Source: JBAXTE01 sp964653595
GTDB lineage: Bacteria > Bacteroidota > Bacteroidia > Bacteroidales > WCHB1-69
DNA: 64,000 nucleotides
Direction of reading: 5' to 3'
Assembly (NCBI GenBank): GCA_964653595.1
Contig: CAZZHH010000004.1
Span: 33,737-97,736 of the forward strand
In this document: piece by piece, positions 36,928 through 45,666 of the stretch
How positions within the stretch are numbered: the first letter of the stretch is position 1
Layout of the letters: every line of letters starts with the position of its first letter
Notes under the pieces: model-generated
The model's database searches: none
Told to the model about the DNA's origin: nothing
Seen by the model: the letters and a program-made list of their open reading frames with translations, nothing else
Made by a program: the position numbers and the translations under genes

Positions 36928-37683
36928 ATGTACAAAGAGATAAAAATATTAAAACAACATGGGATTCAATATGTACCCAATTTGCGAACTGCAAAAGTAA
37001 ATGATCTATTCAGAGGAAGACCTGAAATAGATATCGACATCACACCAGAAGAAGAACTGCAATTACAAAAGCTCTGTCCTACCGATGCTTTTAGCCTTAA
37101 TCCATTTCAGCTTAACCTTGCAAAATGTGTGTTTTGCAAAGAGTGTGCATTGACTTTTCCTAAAAAAATAACATTCACAAATGACTACAAAATTGCTACG
37201 AATTCATTAAAAAACTTGATCATTCACAAAGGATCAAAAGAGCCTATAAAATTAGACACATCGATAGTTAGACCAGAAGTACAGAGACTTTTCAAGCACT
37301 CATTAAAACTTCGTCAAGTATCAGCAGGGGGAGACAACAGTTGCGAAATGGAGCTCAATGCTGCTGGAAATGTAAACTTCGATATGGGGCGCTTTGGAAT
37401 TGAATTTGTTGCATCCCCTCGCCATGCAGATGGAATTGTGATTACAGGTCCAATCTCTGAAAACATGTCTGAAGCATTAGAGATTTGTTACCATGCTACA
37501 CCCAAACCAAAAGTTATTATTTTGGCAGGGAATGATGCAATTAGTGGTGGCATATTTAATCAAAATGGAGCAATTAATCGAGATTTTTTAAATAAATATC
37601 CTATCGATTTATATGTGCCTGGAAACCCAATGCACCCTCTAACATTTATTAATGGAATACTTGACTTAATCACCCATAAATAA
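36928..37683 (+). CDS. HyfI/NuoB-like small subunit fused to a single-cluster ferredoxin domain
   Basis: I start at the ATG of MYKEIKILK (251 residues), four bases after the HyfG-like stop. The N-terminal part (about 45-85) has Cys50 (CP) and Cys67, Cys70, Cys73 (CVFCKEC), enough for one [4Fe-4S] cluster. The NuoB-like part (about 115-250) keeps the fold motifs RFGIEFVASPRHADGIVITGP and ISGGIF. Of the four ligands of the proximal cluster only Cys139 remains; the others appear as Asp136, Asp203 and Asn233 (PGNP for PGCP). Electron transfer must therefore differ from complex I and hydrogenases, or be absent. Confidence 0.88.
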   Translation: MYKEIKILKQHGIQYVPNLRTAKVNDLFRGRPEIDIDITPEEELQLQKLCPTDAFSLNPFQLNLAKCVFCKECALTFPKKITFTNDYKIATNSLKNLIIHKGSKEPIKLDTSIVRPEVQRLFKHSLKLRQVSAGGDNSCEMELNAAGNVNFDMGRFGIEFVASPRHADGIVITGPISENMSEALEICYHATPKPKVIILAGNDAISGGIFNQNGAINRDFLNKYPIDLYVPGNPMHPLTFINGILDLITHK

Positions 37684-37689
37684 ATATAT

Positions 37690-38247
37690 ATGAGCGATTT
37701 ATTATATTTGTTAAATCTAAATAGTAGTCGAAAAAACACCGACAATATTGTTGATTATATTAGCAAAAATAAATCACTAGTTGCCGAAATTGTCTCCTTG
37801 AGTTTTACCGGCAAATATCCAATTAACATGAGAGCTTCATGGGCTCTTTCGCACTACTGTGGAAAAAATAAAAAAATTATTCAACCTTATGTAGACAAAA
37901 TAATCTTACAAATTAACTCCAACACAAACACGGGTGTTAAACGAAACTTTATGAAAATTTTCGCATATTACACCGACTTATCAAAAATCGAGAAATTGGG
38001 TAGTTTAGTCGATTTGTCTATATCACTTTTCAACAATCCTGCAGAAACTATTGCTGTAAGAGCATATTGTTTAGACATCCTTTTAAAGGTAGGCAAACAA
38101 GAACCAGATTTAATCCCCGAGATAATTGAGAGCATTCTTTTTCATCACGAGCATCTTTCGGCTGGCCTAAAAAACAAAGCAAAGAAGATTATCACGCAAT
38201 TAACCCCAAATCCACAAATGACAGATTTATCAAATTTATCTATCTGA
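37690..38247 (+). CDS. HEAT-like helical-repeat protein of unknown function
   Basis: The 185-residue cytoplasmic protein is built of paired helices (RASWALSHYCGKNKKIIQPY near 54-74, VKRNFMKIFAYYTDL, AVRAYCLDILLKVGKQEPDLIPEII) that look like HEAT or DNA-alkylation-repair-type repeats. Similar small HEAT proteins occur in Bacteroidota without known function. It starts 6 bases after the HyfI-like gene on the same strand, so it is very likely co-transcribed with the hydrogenase-related set. Whether it is part of that complex or just a neighbour cannot be told. It has no Cys motif, signal or membrane segment. Confidence 0.65.
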   Translation: MSDLLYLLNLNSSRKNTDNIVDYISKNKSLVAEIVSLSFTGKYPINMRASWALSHYCGKNKKIIQPYVDKIILQINSNTNTGVKRNFMKIFAYYTDLSKIEKLGSLVDLSISLFNNPAETIAVRAYCLDILLKVGKQEPDLIPEIIESILFHHEHLSAGLKNKAKKIITQLTPNPQMTDLSNLSI

Positions 38248-38352
38248 CATACAAGTGTTTATATTTCGACATCTTTCTATTTGTCCTACTACATCAGATT
38301 AAACTATTCTTTTCAAGTATCATCGGTATAATCATCCGTAAAATAATTCAAT

Positions 38353-38360
38353 TATTTTTG
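38353..38360 (+). promoter_or_regulatory. -7 promoter element for the FtsX-like/dgt/rlmH run
   Basis: TATTTTTG matches TAnnTTTG and ends 30 bases before the GTG at 38391. No -33 box could be identified. Confidence 0.4.
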
Positions 38361-38390
38361 TAATTTTACTCTAAAATAATAAAAGAATAA

Positions 38391-39608
38391 GTGGAGTACC
38401 AAAGATCAATAGCCAACAATATTTTAAAGGGTCAAAAGAAAAAATATGCTCAATTAATAATCAAAATTAGCATTACAAGCATAGCTGTTGGTGTTGCAGT
38501 TATGCTATTGTCTATAAGCATTGTTACTGGTTTTCAGAACACCATACGCGAAAAGATGAGTGGTTTTGGATCGCACATCACCATATCTCAATTCGATTTA
38601 AACAAGTCGGACGAACTAACCCCAATTAAATCAGATCAGAGTTATCTAAGAGAATTAAGAAGTAATCCAAACATCAAGTCGGTTCAACCCTTTGCTTCAA
38701 AAGCTGGCATTATCAAGCGCAACGATTTAATAGATGGATTAGTTTTAAAAGGGGTTGACACGAATTACAACTTTGATTTTTTAAAAAAATCTTTAGTAGA
38801 TGGGGAAATCCTAAAATTTGATTCTTCATCGTCTAAAATGGCGATGATTTCAAAAAATACAGCAGACAAATTAGAGATAAAAGTCGGCGATACCATTATC
38901 ATGTACTTCATTCAAAACCCGCCCAGAATGAGAGCTTTTTATGTATGTGGAATTTACGACACCGGATTAAGCATGTATGACAATAAATTCGCAATTGTGA
39001 ATATTGATCAGATTCGAAAATTAAACAATTGGAGCAAACAGGAAGTGCATGGATTTGAAATAGTACTTCGTGATTTTTCAAAAATAAAATCCACTACTGA
39101 GCAAGTAAGCCAATTAATATCCTACGATCAAAAAGCTCAAAGCATTATTGAATCGAATCCGGAGATCTTCGATTGGATTAATCTTTTCGATACCAACATG
39201 TTTATCTTAATCGGATTGATGGTAATTATCACCACCATTACTGTGATATCCACCCTTTTAATTCTAATTCTAGAACAAACGAACACCATTGGAATTTTAA
39301 AAGCAATCGGCGCTAAAAATGCAGCAATTTCTAAAATATTCACGTATGTAGCTGGAACTATCATTTTAAAAGGGATTGCTATTGGAAACCTTACAGCTCT
39401 CGGCCTATCGATATTGCAACAACAAACACATATTTTAAAATTAAGGCAGGATTTATATTACATGGATTCAGTACCTATTCATCTAAGTATTTCTCATTAT
39501 TTACTAATCAACGCTGGTGTATTTATACTTACATCCTTATTTGTTATCATCCCAATTATCATTGTTACCCGCAAAGTATCAACCATTCAAGCAATCCGAT
39601 ATCAATAA
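38391..39608 (+). CDS. FtsX-like (LolC/LolE or MacB type) ABC transporter permease
   Basis: The 405-residue protein has one N-terminal membrane helix (about 22-45), a large periplasmic domain (about 46-260) and three C-terminal helices (about 268-290, 318-345, 365-395), the 1+3 layout of LolC/LolE and MacB. The Lol complex releases lipoproteins from the inner membrane. The start is a GTG directly after an in-frame stop; the next Met is inside the first membrane helix, so GTG is required. No ATPase gene is adjacent. Its stop overlaps the start of dgt by one base (TAATG). Confidence 0.88.
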   Translation: MEYQRSIANNILKGQKKKYAQLIIKISITSIAVGVAVMLLSISIVTGFQNTIREKMSGFGSHITISQFDLNKSDELTPIKSDQSYLRELRSNPNIKSVQPFASKAGIIKRNDLIDGLVLKGVDTNYNFDFLKKSLVDGEILKFDSSSSKMAMISKNTADKLEIKVGDTIIMYFIQNPPRMRAFYVCGIYDTGLSMYDNKFAIVNIDQIRKLNNWSKQEVHGFEIVLRDFSKIKSTTEQVSQLISYDQKAQSIIESNPEIFDWINLFDTNMFILIGLMVIITTITVISTLLILILEQTNTIGILKAIGAKNAAISKIFTYVAGTIILKGIAIGNLTALGLSILQQQTHILKLRQDLYYMDSVPIHLSISHYLLINAGVFILTSLFVIIPIIIVTRKVSTIQAIRYQ

Positions 39609-40834
39609 TGAAAAAGTTTTCTACCGAATCCATCCAACCCTATTCTCCAAAATGGGAAGCTTCCATTTATCGGGAAAACCTATTAGCTGAGAGAACCGAA
39701 GAAATTCGTTCAAAATTCTGGAGAGACTACAACAGATTGCTCCACAGCAGAGCGTATCGTCGATTAAAACATAAGACTCAGGTTTTTCATGCCACCAACA
39801 ACGATCATATATGTACGAGAATTGAACACGTTGGACATGTTTCTTCGGTAAGTTACACCATATGCGATTTTTTAGGGCTCAACACAGAATTAGCTCAAGC
39901 TATTGCTATTGGTCACGATATCGGCCATGCACCATTTGGTCATGATGGAGAACATATTTTATCGGATATTGCAAAATCTAAATTTGGAGGATACTTTTGG
40001 CACGAAAAAAACAGCTTACATTTTGCAGATAACATAGAGACCTTAATAAATTCGGAAGGAATTTCTGAAAACTTGAATTTAACCTATGCCGTTAGAGATG
40101 GTTTAATATCCCATTGTGGCGAAGCTACCGAAAAAGTACTTTTTCCGAGAACAGACAATTTTGATTTAAAAAACATAACAGCCCCAAACGAACACGCTCC
40201 CTATACCTGGGAAGCATGTGTAGTGAAAATTGCCGATAAAATCTCCTATTTAGGAAGAGATATAGAGGATGCTCTAAGATTAAACATTCTCGATCAACAG
40301 CAAATAGAAGAATTGCAGTCGATTATTAAGCCCATTCACAATATTCAGATTAACAAAATCAACAACACCACTCTAATTCATCATTTCGTGCTTGACTTAT
40401 GCCACTATAGCTCGCCAGAAAAAGGCATTGGTTTTTCAGATGCTTATGCTCATACATTATCTAAAATTAGAGCATTTAATTACAAACATATTTACCTTCA
40501 CCCAAGGTTGAATAATTTCAACAAATATTGTGAATTGATACTTTCTTCTTTATTTGAGATTTTAGATAATCTTTATGAAGATCAATATATTACATTAAAT
40601 ATAAAGATAAATCGTGAAAAGAAATTATATCCTGAATTAATCGATCACTTTGAAAAATGGCTTTTGGTATATTCAAATTATTTTCCGAGTTATAGAACAG
40701 AGCAAAAATTCCAAAACCGCCAAATTTATCACATTGAAAAAAGAACCGATTACCGAAAAGCTATTATCGATTTTTTATCTTCCTTATCAGATAATTTTGC
40801 AATCCGCTGTTATCAAGAAATTATTCGCTTTTAA
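39608..40834 (+). CDS. dgt: Deoxyguanosinetriphosphate triphosphohydrolase-like dNTPase
   Basis: A 408-residue HD-superfamily dNTP triphosphohydrolase. The metal site is visible: RIEHVGHV at 71-78, then IGHDIGHAPFGHDGEHIL at 101-118 with the His-Asp pair at 103-104, and a later Asp in KIADKISYLGRDIEDA. It follows the EGHDRNRR-type N-terminal region seen here as LLHSRAYRRLKHKTQVF. The enzyme cleaves dNTPs to nucleoside plus triphosphate, limiting the dNTP pool. It is translationally coupled to the FtsX-like gene upstream (one-base overlap). rlmH follows 10 bases downstream. Confidence 0.92.
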   Translation: MKKFSTESIQPYSPKWEASIYRENLLAERTEEIRSKFWRDYNRLLHSRAYRRLKHKTQVFHATNNDHICTRIEHVGHVSSVSYTICDFLGLNTELAQAIAIGHDIGHAPFGHDGEHILSDIAKSKFGGYFWHEKNSLHFADNIETLINSEGISENLNLTYAVRDGLISHCGEATEKVLFPRTDNFDLKNITAPNEHAPYTWEACVVKIADKISYLGRDIEDALRLNILDQQQIEELQSIIKPIHNIQINKINNTTLIHHFVLDLCHYSSPEKGIGFSDAYAHTLSKIRAFNYKHIYLHPRLNNFNKYCELILSSLFEILDNLYEDQYITLNIKINREKKLYPELIDHFEKWLLVYSNYFPSYRTEQKFQNRQIYHIEKRTDYRKAIIDFLSSLSDNFAIRCYQEIIRF

Positions 40835-40844
40835 TCTACATTTT

Positions 40845-41315
40845 ATGAAAACAGTCTTTATAAGCTTTGCAACTCCCGACGATAAATACTTAATAACTGG
40901 GTGTGATATCTACAGGGGGCGAATTCCTCATTATACACCTTTTGCACATGAAATAATTCCAGCGCTAAAAAACACAAAAGCACTAAGCGAAAATCAGCAA
41001 AAAGAGAAAGAAGGAATCATTTTGCTTGCAAAAATAAATGAATCGGACTATGTAGTACTTCTTGACGAAGAAGGAAAAGAGTTTACTTCTAAACAATTGG
41101 CAAATTTTGTTCAACAACGCATGCTGTCGGGGGTAAAAAGAGTTCTTTACATCACAGGAGGTCCATATGGGTTTAGCGATTCTCTGTACAAAAGAGCTGA
41201 CATGAAATTATCTCTTTCAAAAATGACATTTTCACACCAAATGGTTCAACTTATTTTTTTAGAGCAGCTTTATAGAGCATATACGATAATAAAGGGAGAA
41301 CCTTATCACCATTAA
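40845..41315 (+). CDS. rlmH: 23S rRNA pseudouridine1915-N3 methyltransferase RlmH
   Basis: I start at MKTVFISFATPD (156 residues, the family's usual length); the frame is open 65 codons upstream, but that region lies inside dgt. SPOUT-fold marks are present: the SAM-binding knot YITGGPYGFSDSLYKRAD at 102-119, then KLSLSKMTFSHQMVQLIFLEQLYRA and the C-terminal GEPYHH that is nearly invariant in RlmH. It methylates pseudouridine 1915 in helix 69 of 23S rRNA. It is the third gene of the FtsX-like/dgt run. Confidence 0.96.
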   Translation: MKTVFISFATPDDKYLITGCDIYRGRIPHYTPFAHEIIPALKNTKALSENQQKEKEGIILLAKINESDYVVLLDEEGKEFTSKQLANFVQQRMLSGVKRVLYITGGPYGFSDSLYKRADMKLSLSKMTFSHQMVQLIFLEQLYRAYTIIKGEPYHH

Positions 41316-41396
41316 TCCTAAAATGAACAATACTAATTATAAGATGTTTTTTATTAATAATGTGCTTAATGTTACACTAAATCTATCACTACACAA

Positions 41397-42749
41397 ATGA
41401 ATGCAAACAAAATTTTAGTAATAGAAGACGACAAAATCACATCAAAGATTATCGAAAAATCTCTAACTGATTGGGGGTTTGAAGTGATATTATGCTCAAA
41501 TGGTCGTGATGGATTGAATGCAGCTTTGAATGAAAATCCGAAAATAATATTAACAGATTATCAAATTCCCCTATTAAATGGAATTGAGGTCATTCAAAAA
41601 GTAAAAGAAAAAAAGCCCAACACTCCAATAATTCTGATGACTGCATACGATGAGATGCAACTTACCATTAAAGCAATACAAGCAGGTGCATATGATTATA
41701 TTGAGAAACCAATCAATATTAAAAAACTTAAAAATATTATCGACACTGCTATTAGCGAAACCAACCACACAAAATTAGAAGTCAACGTACTCAACACTTC
41801 TTCATCTACCCTTTTAGGTGTTAATTTAATTGGGAAAAGCGAGGGCATTAGAGATGTTATCAAGAAAATTGGACTTGTTTCCAACAACAGAGTTTCGGTT
41901 CTTATAAAAGGCGAAACTGGTACCGGAAAAGAAGTAGTATCCAGAATCATCCACGATAGTGGCATCACAAGAAACAGACCTTTTGTGGCCGTTAACTGTA
42001 GCGCTTTAGCCGAAACTCTTTTGGAAAGTGAACTTTTCGGTCATGTAAAAGGCGCATTTACAGATGCTGTAAGAGACAAAGCAGGAAAATTTGAAATTGC
42101 CAACGAGGGAACTATCTTTTTAGATGAAATCTCCGAAATATCTCCAAACATACAGTTAAAACTTCTAAGAGTAATACAAGAAAATGAATTTGAAAGAGTT
42201 GGCGGTGAAAAAACAATCCCTATGAAAGCTAGGATAATTGCTGCTTCTAACAAATCTCTGGAAGATTTAGTAGCAATGGGTAAATTCAGACAAGATCTTT
42301 TCTACCGACTAAACGTATTTTCTATCGAAATTCCTCCCCTTCGAGACAGAATTTCTGATTTGCCCATATTAGTCGATTTCTTCATTCAAAAATCAAATCA
42401 TACTTACAATAAAAAAATTAAACACATCACTAAAGACGCTCTTGAGTTGCTATCATCTCATATATGGCCTGGTAATATTAGAGAATTGGAACATACCATT
42501 ACCAGAGCAATGTTGATTTGCAATTCTGACACTTTAGATAAAAATCATCTAAACTTCAGCAACAATCAACATACTTCTCTCAATTCAACGTATAATGTTT
42601 TTCGCACCCTTAAAGAAATGGAAAAGGAACACATCGAAAAAGTACTTGAAGCTATGAATTGGCAAAAAGAAAAAGTGGCCAAAATTTTAGACATATCTCG
42701 ACCTACTTTGAATCAAAAAATCGAACTATACGCGATTACCAAACAATGA
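41397..42749 (+). CDS. NtrC-family sigma-54-dependent response regulator
   Basis: A 450-residue regulator in three parts. The receiver domain (1-120) has phospho-acceptor Asp54 (LTDYQIP), acidic pocket Asp11/12 and Lys104. The AAA+ domain (about 140-375) has Walker A GETGTGKE at 172-179 and Walker B DEIS. The Fis-type helix-turn-helix (about 425-448) is VAKILDISRPTLNQK. The sigma-54-contact loop reads GAFTDA (219-224) instead of the usual GAFTGA. No histidine kinase lies beside it, so it is an orphan here. It needs sigma-54 to start transcription; its targets are unknown. Confidence 0.93.
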   Translation: MNANKILVIEDDKITSKIIEKSLTDWGFEVILCSNGRDGLNAALNENPKIILTDYQIPLLNGIEVIQKVKEKKPNTPIILMTAYDEMQLTIKAIQAGAYDYIEKPINIKKLKNIIDTAISETNHTKLEVNVLNTSSSTLLGVNLIGKSEGIRDVIKKIGLVSNNRVSVLIKGETGTGKEVVSRIIHDSGITRNRPFVAVNCSALAETLLESELFGHVKGAFTDAVRDKAGKFEIANEGTIFLDEISEISPNIQLKLLRVIQENEFERVGGEKTIPMKARIIAASNKSLEDLVAMGKFRQDLFYRLNVFSIEIPPLRDRISDLPILVDFFIQKSNHTYNKKIKHITKDALELLSSHIWPGNIRELEHTITRAMLICNSDTLDKNHLNFSNNQHTSLNSTYNVFRTLKEMEKEHIEKVLEAMNWQKEKVAKILDISRPTLNQKIELYAITKQ

Positions 42750-42969
42750 CACTTTATCTATCAAAAACCTAAAATTTTGACATTCAATACACTACTTTGT
42801 TTGTAATGTAAAATCAAAATATTTAGTAAATTACAACAAATTATTTTTATATTAATTTCATGATAACTCTTCATAAAATCAGATAATATGAACATAAAGT
42901 ATTGTGAGTATCAAAAAAAAGTCTTAATTTTATTCAAAAATTAACATCATAAACTAAAATTTAAAATCT

Positions 42970-43543
42970 ATGAAAAAATTAATTGTTTCTGCAATTGCTA
43001 TTCTTTTAATTGCATCTACCATCGTAAATGCACAAGAATCAACCTTTAACAAAGGCACTAAAGTGATAAATGCCTCTATCGGATTAGGATCAGTACTTGC
43101 TACTGGAGTTGGTTATTCTACCAAAATCCCCCCTATCTCTGCATCCTTTGAATTGGGTGTTAAAGACAACTTTTTTAACCGATGAGCTCTCATTAGGGTT
43201 GGGATTGTATACTGGTTTTTCTAGTTATACATGGAAATGGTCAGTTTATAACTATGGATGGAATTATACAACATTTATTGTTGGAGGTAGAGCTGCTGTA
43301 CATTATCCTTTGGCTGACAAATTTGACACTTATGGCGGATTAATGTTGGGTTTAAGATTTAACTCATCGAAAGAGTTTGGTTCAAATTCTGGTGGAATAA
43401 CATATAGTAGTACAGCAGGCACTGGCATTGTATATTCTTTCTATTTAGGAGGAAGATATTACTTTACTCCTCGAATTGCAGCTCTTGGTGAAATTGGGTA
43501 TGGTATTTCTTATTTAAATTTAGGCTTGGCATTTAAGTTATAA
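42970..43543 (+). pseudogene. Outer-membrane beta-barrel protein gene broken by a frameshift in a T6 tract
   Basis: Frame 1 (from 42970) gives a signal peptide MKKLIVSAIAILLIASTIVNA and about 50 mature residues, then stops at 43185. Translation continues without a break in another frame as TDELSLGLGLYTGF and runs to 43543, ending in a barrel-type tail LNLGLAFKL. The switch falls at six T's (43171-43176): with one T fewer the two parts join as ...GVKDNF-LTDELSLG..., giving a protein of about 190 residues. Alternating hydrophobic strands and Gly/aromatic content fit a small outer-membrane barrel. It may be a true pseudogene, phase variation or a sequencing error. Confidence 0.8.
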
Positions 43544-43572
43544 GCTCATATTTTAAAAAATAATCTAAAAGT

Positions 43573-43598
43573 GGGATGGAAACATCCCTCTTTTTTTT
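43573..43598 (+). terminator. Terminator of the frameshifted barrel gene
   Basis: Stem GGGATG / CATCCC with a GAAA tetraloop, followed by TC and a run of eight T's. It ends 24 bases before the next gene's ATG. Confidence 0.85.
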
Positions 43599-43605
43599 AT
43601 CTTTG
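43598..43605 (+). promoter_or_regulatory. -7 promoter element for the beta-helix-like gene
   Basis: TATCTTTG matches TAnnTTTG, directly abutting the upstream terminator and 16 bases before the ATG at 43622. No -33 box was found; the terminator stem occupies that place. Confidence 0.35.
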
Positions 43606-43621
43606 ATGAAATAACAAAAAG

Positions 43622-45583
43622 ATGACGAACTATTTATTAAAATCTCTGATAGCACTCCATTTCATTGTTTTATTTCAAACTATTCTTTATGGACAACATA
43701 AATTATCAAAAAACAATTTGCAAGCATCCATTTACAAAGAGAGTGTAGTCACAACTATAACTGAACAAAAAGACGCTTCTTCTTTTTCAACTGGAATTCA
43801 TCAACTTTTAAGTAATTGGAATGATGCTGAAATTGAAAAAATCAAAGAAAAGAAATACACCCCAACCCTTTTAAAAAACAACGATACCTTAATCATTGGA
43901 GAGGTTGCTGGCGACTCTGTGGTAATAACCGGAAACTGGTTTCACAATGGACCAATCATAATTATTGGAGATGGAAAATTAATATTAAACAACGCAAACG
44001 CAACCATTATGGGAGATGTAATTGTCTTCGGAAATGAAGCGAAACTATTGTCAAACAGTTCTACTATTTTCTTCCCTCAGCAATATTTTTATCAACGAAC
44101 CCTAGTGGCTGCTGGCAAAGGTCAGCTAATTTTCAACCAAACACACTTAGACTTCAGTGGATTATCTCACAATTTTGTTGCAACCGATTCGGCAAAAATT
44201 ATTGAAAACTTTGTAACAAAAAATGGATTTACAACAAACGGAGCAAGCAAATCAGCAGAATTTCAAATCAAAAATACCAATTTAGCTGGAGAGTTTATAT
44301 GCACAGACAGCGTAAAACTAACTTTTCAAAAGACAAAAACCATTCTATTATGGCACCATATTCCTAATGGAGCGACGTTTACACATTCTTTTCCTACTCC
44401 AGACACAGTTGATAATTATCGTTTTTCTAACTCATCACCAGGAATTCAAAACATTCATTACTCTATTGAAATAGACACCTGTAACGATGTAATGTGGGCG
44501 ATTATGCCTACAAGTGGATCCACCACTACCCTATCAAACTCCACTTTAAGAGCGGTAGGTGTGTGGTTTGAGAACCCTGGACAAATTAGTGTAAGTGGAC
44601 TTGTAAACAATAGCACTTATGGCAATTTTTCACCTACCATGTCGGATAAAAATTTGAATTTTATAAACTCCCAGGTAAAAACATGGAACATATACACCTT
44701 CAAAGAGAGCAATTTATTGCTATCAAACTCTATTGTTGGCGAAATTGGATCCATGGGAAAATCATTAATCACCTGTCAACAATCCATGATTGACGGCTCT
44801 GGTGGTTATACTTGGGCTACAGATACCACCTTTTTAATCGTTGGATATTCGTCGGTTACAAATGATTTTAGAGCTACCAAATTTGGTGTTTCCATTTTGT
44901 CCTATTCATCTCTTTTAAATGGGATAGCCATGGCAACGGATAATGCTATCCTTATTGTTAACCAATCAACACTTCCAGAATTTCCAGTTGCATTTGACAA
45001 CAGTTGTGTATGGTTGAATAAAATAGATCAACCATCTTCTGGATTGCAAAATTCAATCATTGATATTATTGGCTCATCTTACATTGAAAAATCAGAAACC
45101 AGCCATTTAATGGGCTTTGCCTGGTATCAGTTACTTTATAAAAACAATAACGACACAAATTGGATTCCAATAACTGAGAGAATTAATACACCTGTTAAAA
45201 ACAACCTTTTAGGAAAATGGAACACCACAAATATATCCCCAAATACCTACTTAATAAAGTTAGTACTTTGCGATAACTCATTGGATAGCAATAAAATTGA
45301 AGCAATTAAAACAATCCACATTCAACCCTCCGTATTGGGAGTTACTTCCGATAAAGCCCCTAACAACACCATGTTCTATGATAATTACACAAAACTTCTC
45401 TGTACTGACAACTCTCACTTAGGCAACACATTAAACATATATTCCTTAACTGGAAATCTTTTGCAAAGTTATACGATAGAACAAACATGCTTATTTTTAA
45501 ACTCTTTACCAAGCGGCACTTATTTCGCAGAATCTAAATCAAAACAAATTAAATCAATTTTAAAATTTGTCCTGACTCAATAA
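43622..45583 (+). CDS. Secreted beta-helix-like protein with a T9SS type A sorting domain
   Basis: The 653-residue protein has an N-terminal signal peptide (cleavage likely near LYGQH) and a long middle part, about 95-510, made of short repeating strand-turn units rich in Asn, Ser and Thr (VVITGNWFHNGPIIIIGDGKL, LLLSNSIVGEIGSMGKSLI), as in right-handed parallel beta-helices. The last 80 residues (NIYSLTGNLLQSY to GTYFAESK to ILKFVLTQ) resemble a T9SS sorting domain, slightly degenerate. It is probably exported to the surface. No catalytic residues can be assigned, so enzyme, adhesin or matrix roles all remain possible. Confidence 0.75.
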   Translation: MTNYLLKSLIALHFIVLFQTILYGQHKLSKNNLQASIYKESVVTTITEQKDASSFSTGIHQLLSNWNDAEIEKIKEKKYTPTLLKNNDTLIIGEVAGDSVVITGNWFHNGPIIIIGDGKLILNNANATIMGDVIVFGNEAKLLSNSSTIFFPQQYFYQRTLVAAGKGQLIFNQTHLDFSGLSHNFVATDSAKIIENFVTKNGFTTNGASKSAEFQIKNTNLAGEFICTDSVKLTFQKTKTILLWHHIPNGATFTHSFPTPDTVDNYRFSNSSPGIQNIHYSIEIDTCNDVMWAIMPTSGSTTTLSNSTLRAVGVWFENPGQISVSGLVNNSTYGNFSPTMSDKNLNFINSQVKTWNIYTFKESNLLLSNSIVGEIGSMGKSLITCQQSMIDGSGGYTWATDTTFLIVGYSSVTNDFRATKFGVSILSYSSLLNGIAMATDNAILIVNQSTLPEFPVAFDNSCVWLNKIDQPSSGLQNSIIDIIGSSYIEKSETSHLMGFAWYQLLYKNNNDTNWIPITERINTPVKNNLLGKWNTTNISPNTYLIKLVLCDNSLDSNKIEAIKTIHIQPSVLGVTSDKAPNNTMFYDNYTKLLCTDNSHLGNTLNIYSLTGNLLQSYTIEQTCLFLNSLPSGTYFAESKSKQIKSILKFVLTQ

Positions 45584-45666
45584 TTTTTCCCGAAAAGTTA
45601 ACAAGTGTTAAAATAATTATTCAAAATTATCGTTAAAGAATGTCTAAGAACCAAACAATTTGAAAT

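Noticed and set aside
40650..40844. 65-codon extension of rlmH upstream of MKTVFISF
   Set aside because: It overlaps the dgt coding end in another frame, and RlmH is complete at 156 residues from the inner start.
43171..43185. Programmed frameshifting at the T6 tract
   Set aside because: No downstream pseudoknot or internal Shine-Dalgarno was recognised, and outer-membrane barrel genes are not known to use it; mutation, phase variation or sequencing error is simpler.
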